Assembly: GCA_013003715.1 (NCBI GenBank) | Contig: JABDIN010000027.1 | Span: forward strand, 86,942-150,941 | Reading direction: 5' to 3' | Source of the DNA: Desulfobacteraceae bacterium | Lineage (GTDB): Bacteria > Desulfobacterota > Desulfobacteria > Desulfobacterales > Desulfosarcinaceae | Length of the DNA stretch: 64,000 nt | Shown: in pieces, positions 55,029 through 62,196 of the stretch | Layout: each line of letters starts with the position of its first letter | Position numbering within the stretch: position 1 is the first letter of the stretch | Made by a program: the position numbers and the translations under genes | The notes under the pieces: model-generated | What the model was told of the DNA's origin: nothing | What the model saw: only the letters and a program-made list of their open reading frames with translations | The model's database searches: none

Positions 55029-57314
55029 CTATCTGTTTACATCTACGCCACGAAGCTTTTCATTTTTCAACTCCACCAGAACCTTTCCTTTCGGCCCATC
55101 CACCAGGATTCTTCCGCCATCCATTACAATCAGACGATCCACAAGGGACAGCATGCTGAAGCGATGGGTAATCAAAACCAATGTTTTATCCTTGATTTTT
55201 TCCTGAAGGCGCTGCCTGAATAGATTTTCAGTGGAATTGTCCATGGAGCTGGTGGGTTCATCCAGGATGAGTATATCGGGGTCCTGCAGCAATGCCCTGG
55301 CAATGGTAATCGCCTGGCGCTGACCACCGGAGAGGTTCATCCCCCGTTCACCGACCTGCAGTCCGAATCCTGCGGGATTGAGCCTCAGAAAATCCATGAC
55401 GCCGGCCGTGACGGCGGCATCGAGAATCGACCGGTCATCGGCATAAGGCAGTCCCAGGGTGATATTATCTTTGATGGAACCGTAGAAAAGATAATTATCC
55501 TGAGCGACATAACCGATCTTACGCCGGAGATCGGCTATATCAAGTTGACGGATGTCCACACCACCGACCTTGGCCGCCCCCTGTTGTGGATGATATAGCC
55601 CCTGGCACAGACGCCCGATAGTGCTCTTACCGGAACCGACCCGGCCGATAATCCCAACCTTTTCACCCTGCCCGATATGGGAAGTGATGTTATTCAGGGC
55701 AAGGGTCTCCGCATTGGGGTATTGAAAGGTAACCTGAGAAAACGTAATTGTGGATTCAAGATTTTCGTGACGAATGAACTCCTTCCCATCGGGACGTTCA
55801 TTGGGAATCTGCATCAGCAGGTCAAGGGATTTCAGGGCCATTCGCGATTGCTGGAATCGTGTCAATACCGCCGCCACGGCACCCAAGGGCGCCATTGCCC
55901 TGCCCAGCAGGATATTACAGGCAATCAGGCCGCCCATGGTCAGTTCACCTAAGGAGATCCGGTACACACCGAAAATGATAATACCGACACTCACCAATTG
56001 CGTGACAAATTGAGTAAAAGTGATGGAGAAATTGGCAAGGGCTTTTGCCCGGCTTGACGAAACAGCACTCATACCAATGATCTTTTCCCATCTCCGCTGC
56101 ATGGGGCCTTCGGCAAGGCTGGACTTAATGGTCTCAAGGCCGTTGATAATCTCCACCAACAGCGCGTTTTTCTGAGTGGATTCCTTGAAGCCGTCTTCTA
56201 TGAAGCGTTGAAACGGATATTGCATGACAAGACCCACCAATATCACCAAGGGAACGGCGATTATGGGTATGATACACAGTGGCCCGCCGATAAAATAAAT
56301 AATCAGGATGAAAATGAATAAAAATGGCATGTCCACGATGCTGAGTAAGGTGGAGGAGCTGAAAAAATCCCGCAGGGATTCAAATTCGCGCAAATTATTG
56401 GCCAGTGAACCTGTTGATTCCGGTTTGTGCTCGGTCTGCATTCCCATTACCTGTTGCATCAGCTTGCTGGCAATCAGCACATCTGCATTTTTACCGGCAA
56501 CGTCAACGAAATATCCCCTCAGGTTTTTCAGCAAGAAATCGAATCCGTAAGCAATCATGACACCGACAGCCAGTATCCACAACGTATCCAGAGCATTGTT
56601 CGGCACTACACGGTCATAAACATTCATCACAAACAACGGGCTGGCGATGGCGAGCATGTTTACCACAACACTGGCAAGAATGACGTGTGTGTAAATTGGG
56701 AAAAAACGAAGTATATTGCCCCAGAACCATCTCTTGGCATTGAGCAGCTTCAGCTCCGAAGCCCGTTTGTCCAAACGGCCGCGCAGGCGTGCGAAGACGG
56801 CATTGTTGGTATATTCTTTTTCCAGGTCTGCGACAGCCACCCTGGACCTCGTATTTTCGTTTTCCGGAAATATGACCTCAGCCTCACGCCTGGTCACCCT
56901 CGTCAACACGCAGGCATTGCTGTTCTCCAGTAAAAGGATGCATGGCAGTGTCAGCGGTGAAATTTTATGTAAACCTTTGCGATAGACCGCTTTGGCGCTC
57001 ATGCCCGCGCGCTCGGCCGCACGTATGCATGTCCCTACACTCGGTGGCTCTTTACCAATGGGCAGGCCCGACTTGATCGCTTCCGTGGACACCGGGTGTC
57101 CGGAGATTCTCATCAGAATGGAAAGGCATATAAGCAACGGCGGGTTGTAATCGATCTGCCCTGGTGAAAGTGAGGTGACCTGAGGTCCCTTTACATCAGG
57201 CACCTCGGCTATAAAATCAGTCACCTCGGCTACACCACGCGCTGCTTTTTTATCCGGTATCTTTGCATCATTCTCAACACGGATTTTCTTTTTTTGCTGC
57301 ATCAGGTCTGTCAC
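55029..57314 (-). CDS. lapB: Type I secretion ABC exporter (LapB-like, C39-like domain)
   Basis: 761 residues. The N-terminal C39-like domain (about 45-170) lacks the catalytic Cys, as in RTX exporters that dock unfolded substrate. Six TM helices span about 195-480. The nucleotide-binding domain has GRVGSGKSTIG, LSGGQRQAITIARALLQ and DILILDEPTSSMD. It drives one-step export of a large adhesin, very likely the one encoded at 62197 onward. First gene of the minus-strand exporter/LapG/HD-GYP unit. Confidence 0.93.
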   Translation of the reverse strand: MTDLMQQKKKIRVENDAKIPDKKAARGVAEVTDFIAEVPDVKGPQVTSLSPGQIDYNPPLLICLSILMRISGHPVSTEAIKSGLPIGKEPPSVGTCIRAAERAGMSAKAVYRKGLHKISPLTLPCILLLENSNACVLTRVTRREAEVIFPENENTRSRVAVADLEKEYTNNAVFARLRGRLDKRASELKLLNAKRWFWGNILRFFPIYTHVILASVVVNMLAIASPLFVMNVYDRVVPNNALDTLWILAVGVMIAYGFDFLLKNLRGYFVDVAGKNADVLIASKLMQQVMGMQTEHKPESTGSLANNLREFESLRDFFSSSTLLSIVDMPFLFIFILIIYFIGGPLCIIPIIAVPLVILVGLVMQYPFQRFIEDGFKESTQKNALLVEIINGLETIKSSLAEGPMQRRWEKIIGMSAVSSSRAKALANFSITFTQFVTQLVSVGIIIFGVYRISLGELTMGGLIACNILLGRAMAPLGAVAAVLTRFQQSRMALKSLDLLMQIPNERPDGKEFIRHENLESTITFSQVTFQYPNAETLALNNITSHIGQGEKVGIIGRVGSGKSTIGRLCQGLYHPQQGAAKVGGVDIRQLDIADLRRKIGYVAQDNYLFYGSIKDNITLGLPYADDRSILDAAVTAGVMDFLRLNPAGFGLQVGERGMNLSGGQRQAITIARALLQDPDILILDEPTSSMDNSTENLFRQRLQEKIKDKTLVLITHRFSMLSLVDRLIVMDGGRILVDGPKGKVLVELKNEKLRGVDVNR

Positions 57315-57981
57315 CGCTGTGTGAAATAAGGTAATGATCGATAATGCATTGATCCAACTGAATCAAATGCATTGATATTGTTTTGTAATATAGACTTTAT
57401 CCAGGTCGAATGCGTATGTTTGACAAGCTATGATGATTATCGACCAAATCCCCAAATTGTTAACCATAATAATTTAATTAAGAGATCACAAAGCATTAAA
57501 CATTTTTCGCATATCTTTTTTGTCGTTTTCCTGTATTTGTGATATATGCCATGGTCATATCTTTAATTAGGTACCCGATTCTTTTATAAATCCATGTTGT
57601 ATTCAGTTCACAGATGAATTGGTTGAAATCGGCCAATATCTCTCGTTCACCCAAGCACCATAACAAAAAACAGTCTTAAGCGTACACCGGACTTGATGAC
57701 TCGACAAACGGAATCAAGGTGTGATCACCGGCACTTTGTATAGCCGGTAATGTTTTAAAATATAAAAGCAAACTTAAGAATGGTTGGGGAACGGCCGATA
57801 AGATTATCGGCATTTTATTTAGCCGTCAAAAAACATGAAACAACAAAGAATTTGTTCGGGAAACGACGGGTAAAACGTTAAAAATCCAATTTATCCTGCG
57901 GACGTTTACAATGCAACAAAACCAGGAAAAAACACTAGGCATAATTAATAGTTTTAAAATCTATAAAGTGAGTGAGGTTAT
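57315..57981. other. Divergent 667-bp regulatory region between exporter and TolC-OmpA genes
   Basis: AT-rich and gene-free by inspection. It must contain promoters for both divergent units. Two hairpins are visible: ACCGGC...GCCGGT (57727-57748) and the one listed separately at 57794. No convincing sigma-54 (GG-N10-GC) site was found on either strand, nor a c-di-GMP riboswitch motif. Confidence 0.5.
57794..57820 (+). terminator. Terminator-like hairpin in the leader of the TolC-OmpA gene
   Basis: GCCGATAA and TTATCGGC form a perfect 8-bp palindrome around GA (or 7 bp with a 4-base loop), followed by ATTTTATTT. On the plus strand it lies 162 bp before the TolC-OmpA start, so it could end a small RNA or act as an attenuator rather than ending a gene. 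Confidence 0.45.
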
Positions 57982-60150
57982 ATGAAAAGAGATGCATATT
58001 GCTGGCATATTTCACCTGCCGTTATTCAATCGTTCATCCGGAAATGCCTGCTGTGCCTGGTATTCATCTTTGGTTCTTCATTCTGTTTCGCAGAAGAACC
58101 CGTAAAGGATGCTGCAGACCTGACATCCGTCAGGACCAGTGTCATTTATACCCTTGAATCCAACCCCCGGCTTGGGGAGATCAAGCAGAATCGGTCGGCT
58201 GTGCGAAAAGAGCTCCGGCAAACCAAGGGTCGATTTTACCCGCGCGTGGATCTTGACGTCGCTTATGGCACCGATAGCCATAGCGATGAATTCACACGGG
58301 ATGAGGGCACGGATGACGAGTGGGATGACCGGACCGAAGCGTCCATCACCTTGACACAGCCGTTATATCATGGCGGTGAAATAAGGAGTACGGTAAAGGC
58401 TCAAACCACGAAGCTGGAATCCGCCGAAAAAAGGGTTCTGGATAATGCGGAGGCACTGGCACTGGATGCAATCATCGCCCACCTGGAGGTCTGGCGTCAA
58501 AGATACCTGATGGACTTATCCAATCAAAATATAGCCGTGCATGAACAGATATTGAATCATATTAAGGAAAGGCAGCAAGCTGGTGCCGGGAGTACCGCGG
58601 ATGTGATGCAAGCCAACGGACGCCTTGCGCTTACCCTCTCCTCACGTTACCAGATAAAGGCCGAGTTGGAAGCTGCAACAGCCAACTATCATCGTGTGGC
58701 CGGTAGCTATCCAGCGCAATTGGAACTTCCCGGAGATTTCAGACTGAACCTTCCCATGGGACGTGAAGACGCACTGAGCCGGGCGGAATCCTGCAATCCC
58801 AAACTTGCCGCCTTTGCAGCGGATATTAAAACGGCGCAGAATGAAGTCGATGTTCGTAAATCGGAATATCTACCCCGCATCAACCTTGAATTGAGTTCGA
58901 AATACCGTAACCAGGTGGAAAGTTCCGAAACATACGAACACAATAATTCCGCCATGGTCCGTGCGAGATGGAACCTCTACAATGGCGGATCCGACAAAGC
59001 TGCACGTGAATCGGCGGAAGCCAGGAAACTCCAGGTCCTCCTTTCCAGAAACGATCAATACAATCAAATTTCGGAACAGATACATGATACCTGGAGCCGA
59101 TACAAAATCGCCGGTGATCAGATAACCACCTATGATGACGCTGTTGAGTTCAACCGGCAGACACGCGAAGCCTATCAGCAGCAGTTCGTTGTCGGCCAGC
59201 GGAGCCTCCTGGATGTGCTCGATGCCGAAAATGAATATTTTCAATCCTCCGGCCAGCTCATCACTGCCAAAGTCAATGAGATCGTTGCCTCATATCGGTT
59301 GCTGGCATTGTCCGGCTGCCTGATGAAAAGCCTTTCTATTAATCCGGAACTATTCGATATTACGCCTATTTCAGCCGAATGCTGTGTACCCGCCGAGAAA
59401 ACCGATGGTGATGCCGACGGCGTTCTGGATGCCGATGATCGTTGTCCGGATACTCCGCCCGGAGTCCCGGTGGATAGTGTGGGTTGCCCGCTGGACAGTG
59501 ACAAGGACGGTGTGCCTGATTTTCAGGATGAATGCCCGAATACCAAAAGCGGTATTGTAGTGGATATCAAGGGTTGCCCGTTGGACACCGACCTTGACGG
59601 TGTACCCAATGCCACGGACAAATGTCCGAATACTCCAAGCGGTATTGTAGTGGATATCAAGGGTTGCCCGTTGGACACCGACCTTGACGGTGTACCCAAT
59701 GCCACGGATAAATGTCCGAACACCCCGAAAGGCACACGCGTGGATGCAAAAGGCTGTACAGTTGCGGTGGCACCGGTCAAATTCACAAAAAGCGCCAAGG
59801 TAACCTCAAGCGGCAACTGGCTTTACCAGGGAATAGAATTCGAACTCGGCAGATGGGATCTGAAACCCGAATCCTATGCCGTTTTGGATGAAATCGCCGA
59901 GGGTCTTCGTGCCGATCCGAAATTGCACGCGGAAATTCAGGGTCATACAGACAGTCAGGGTAACCATGCTTATAACATCAGCCTCTCCTTTAAACGGGCG
60001 CGATCCGTTATGTACTATATGATAAACAAAGGCATTTCCGCCTCGCGAATTACGGCTAAAGGTTATGGACCGGACCGGCCCATCGCCGGAAACGATACTG
60101 CCGAAGGCAGGGCCAAAAACAGACGGGTCGAGCTGAAACCTATTCGATAG
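57982..60150 (+). CDS. TolC-family outer-membrane protein fused to TSP3 repeats and OmpA domain
   Basis: 722 residues; signal peptide cleaved near CFA-EE (residue 36). Residues 50-460 are TolC (RSTVKAQTTKLESAEK, LLDVLDAENEYFQSSG). Residues 471-593 hold calcium-binding thrombospondin type 3 repeats of the form DxDxDGVxDxxDxCPxTP. Residues 615-722 are an OmpA C-terminal peptidoglycan-binding domain (IQGHTDSQGN, NRRVEL). It would act as a type I secretion pore anchored to the cell wall. The codon pattern and one uninterrupted frame support a true fusion, not an assembly join. Confidence 0.92.
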   Translation: MKRDAYCWHISPAVIQSFIRKCLLCLVFIFGSSFCFAEEPVKDAADLTSVRTSVIYTLESNPRLGEIKQNRSAVRKELRQTKGRFYPRVDLDVAYGTDSHSDEFTRDEGTDDEWDDRTEASITLTQPLYHGGEIRSTVKAQTTKLESAEKRVLDNAEALALDAIIAHLEVWRQRYLMDLSNQNIAVHEQILNHIKERQQAGAGSTADVMQANGRLALTLSSRYQIKAELEAATANYHRVAGSYPAQLELPGDFRLNLPMGREDALSRAESCNPKLAAFAADIKTAQNEVDVRKSEYLPRINLELSSKYRNQVESSETYEHNNSAMVRARWNLYNGGSDKAARESAEARKLQVLLSRNDQYNQISEQIHDTWSRYKIAGDQITTYDDAVEFNRQTREAYQQQFVVGQRSLLDVLDAENEYFQSSGQLITAKVNEIVASYRLLALSGCLMKSLSINPELFDITPISAECCVPAEKTDGDADGVLDADDRCPDTPPGVPVDSVGCPLDSDKDGVPDFQDECPNTKSGIVVDIKGCPLDTDLDGVPNATDKCPNTPSGIVVDIKGCPLDTDLDGVPNATDKCPNTPKGTRVDAKGCTVAVAPVKFTKSAKVTSSGNWLYQGIEFELGRWDLKPESYAVLDEIAEGLRADPKLHAEIQGHTDSQGNHAYNISLSFKRARSVMYYMINKGISASRITAKGYGPDRPIAGNDTAEGRAKNRRVELKPIR
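59551..59730 (+). repeat. Two near-identical 90-bp tandem units in the TolC-OmpA gene
   Basis: The 90-bp unit starting GGTATTGTAGTGGATATCAA at 59551 recurs at 59641 with about two differences near its end (GACAAATG versus GATAAATG). Each unit encodes one 30-residue TSP3 repeat (KGCPLDTDLDGVPNATDKCP). The high identity suggests recent duplication and likely length variation between strains. Confidence 0.9.
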
Positions 60151-60200
60151 CAACTTCCAATGACCGGGGTACCATGAGTCGGGATGTTGGATTGCCATAT

Positions 60201-60350
60201 CATTGCTCCGGTGGATAATTATGCAAACTTCGTATCTATGGTTTATGGGAGACGGTGGCTGCAAGAAGGATGCCCCCAGTACATTCCGCCGGAAATACCT
60301 TATGCAATTCAGACATACGTCACGTTACTTATTTAACTGCCGGGTTAATA
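60201..60350. repeat. 150-bp inverted-end intergenic repeat, copy C
   Basis: Reverse orientation relative to copies A and B. The ends CATTGCTCCGGTGGATAATTA and TATTTAACTGCCGGGTTAATA match the inverted ends of copy A; the internal block TATGGGAGACGGTGGCTGCA (60245 on) aligns with copy A's CTCCCATAAACC block. It is one base shorter than copy A because of a deletion in the shared block (GATGCCCCCAG versus GCTTGTCCCCAG). It lies between the TolC-OmpA gene and the sigma-54 regulator gene, and I see no other feature in that 262-bp gap. Confidence 0.78.
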
Positions 60351-60412
60351 TTTCACCGACAAAATATGGAACAACGGCAATCGTCTGAATATGGAAGAAT
60401 GTATATTTTTTT

Positions 60413-61858
60413 ATGAGCTCATCTGATAAAAAAAACATAAACCCACATAACCCGATACTGATAGTTGATGACCAACGCGTGGTGATGACCTTTATTTCCA
60501 GGGCGATGGAACTTGCCGGCTATGACAATCTGATCTGTTGCCTGGACGAACGCGAGGTAATGGATACGTTAGACGATCGGGAAGTGGAGGTCATCCTGCT
60601 GGATCTGGTGATGCCGTATATCCCCGGAGAAGAATTGCTGGTCGAAATTCGTGCGAGATATCCTGAAACCCCGGTCATCATGGCCACCAGCCTTGATGAC
60701 ACGTCCACCGTTGTCCGGTGTATGAAAAAAGGGGCATACGATTACATCACCAAACCATTTGATGAGGAACTCCTCATTGCTGCGGTCCAGCGTGCCATTG
60801 CGTTTCGGGAATTGGCACGCCAGAATGCCCGATTATCCAAAAACTTGTTGTCCGGCTCACCAATACACTCGGAATATTTTAAAGAAATTATCACCAACAG
60901 CCCCAAAATGAAGCCTTTGTTCAGGTATTGCGAGGCCACGGCACCGGGTAAAGAGCCAGTCCTCATCACGGGGGAAACCGGCACCGGTAAGGAACTGATG
61001 GCCCGGGCTTTCCACGCGGCAAGCAACAGAAAAGGTGAATTTGTTGCCGTTAATGTAGCCGGTGTGGACGACCACGTATTCTCCGATACCCTTTTCGGCC
61101 ATGAAAAGGGGGCGTTCACCGGAGCGGAGAAACCACGCCGCGGGTTTATCAATAAGGCCGCCGGAGGAACTCTTTTTCTTGATGAAATCGGAGAGTTGAG
61201 CGAGCAATCCCAGATAAAATTACTCCGGGTGATCCAGGAGAAAGAATTTCTGCCCCTGGGATCGGACCGGCCGATAGCCACGGATGCCAGGATCATCATC
61301 GCCACACATAAGCATCTGGATGAATTGCAGGCCAAAGGCGAATTCCGGCAAGACCTCTTCTTCCGACTGCGTACCCATCATCTGGAGATTCCACCATTGC
61401 GTGCGCGGCCTGAAGACATTCCGTTGCTTCTGGAATTTTTTCTCGAACTCGCATCACGGGAGTTTAATAAAAAAAAACCCACCTATCCGCCCGAATTGGT
61501 GCAATTACTGAGAATTCACCCCTTTCCGGGCAATGTCAGAGAACTCCGGGCAATGGTTTATGACGCCGTGGCCAGACATACATCCAAAACATTGTCCACA
61601 GAGGCTTTCAAAAAATATATCTTCCCCAAAAACCAGACCCTGCCGTCAGTGAGCCCTACCAAATCCGAAAATATCTTTGCCGGACTTGACAGCTTGCCGA
61701 CGCTTAAAACAGCCGCCGACAGCCTGGTTGATGAGGCAATGCACCGTTCGGGCAGCAATCAGAAAATTGCAGCGGCAATGCTGGGTATTACGCCGCCGGC
61801 ATTGAGCAAACGGCTGAAACAGCGAATTGAAAAAGCATCCGAAAACCTGCCCAATTGA
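60413..61858 (+). CDS. NtrC-family sigma-54-dependent response regulator
   Basis: 481 residues. The receiver has ILIVDDQRVVMTF and phospho-Asp in VEVILLDLVMPYIPGEE. The AAA+ domain has GETGTGKELMARAFH, the sigma-54-contact motif GAFTGA and Walker B GTLFLDEIGEL. A Fis-type HTH follows (NQKIAAAMLGITPPALSKRL). It activates sigma-54 promoters after phosphorylation. No kinase gene adjoins it. Its place between the exporter pore and the adhesin suggests it controls their expression. Confidence 0.92.
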   Translation: MSSSDKKNINPHNPILIVDDQRVVMTFISRAMELAGYDNLICCLDEREVMDTLDDREVEVILLDLVMPYIPGEELLVEIRARYPETPVIMATSLDDTSTVVRCMKKGAYDYITKPFDEELLIAAVQRAIAFRELARQNARLSKNLLSGSPIHSEYFKEIITNSPKMKPLFRYCEATAPGKEPVLITGETGTGKELMARAFHAASNRKGEFVAVNVAGVDDHVFSDTLFGHEKGAFTGAEKPRRGFINKAAGGTLFLDEIGELSEQSQIKLLRVIQEKEFLPLGSDRPIATDARIIIATHKHLDELQAKGEFRQDLFFRLRTHHLEIPPLRARPEDIPLLLEFFLELASREFNKKKPTYPPELVQLLRIHPFPGNVRELRAMVYDAVARHTSKTLSTEAFKKYIFPKNQTLPSVSPTKSENIFAGLDSLPTLKTAADSLVDEAMHRSGSNQKIAAAMLGITPPALSKRLKQRIEKASENLPN

Positions 61859-62077
61859 CCCGATTAACCATATTAACATTTTTTAATCCCGGTAGTTATG
61901 TTAACCCAAGCGGCAATGCCATTATATATATCTGTTATAATTGTATATTTTAGACGTATACCTTGCATAAAAAGATGTTATCATTAACTTTTTTCAACCC
62001 GGTTCTAATTCAATAGCCCGGGTATTTCCGCCACATATTCTATGCAATATTGAATAGTTATCGGTTATTTTAAATTC

Positions 62078-62093
62078 CGGCACGATTTTTTCA
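62078..62093 (+). promoter_or_regulatory. Candidate sigma-54 promoter upstream of the adhesin
   Basis: CGGCACG-ATTT-TTTCA compares with the consensus TGGCACG-N4-TTGCA: the -24 box differs in one base, the -12 box replaces the conserved G of GC with T. It lies about 104 bp before the adhesin ATG and next to a sigma-54 regulator gene, which supports it, but the missing -12 G makes it uncertain. Confidence 0.3.
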
Positions 62094-62196
62094 TACAACT
62101 CTATGGATTCTATGAATTAATAATGAACCGAACCCTTTATCCATTAAATTTTATTATAAAAAGATTTCGATCATTCAAAGAAGAGTAGGAGCAAAA

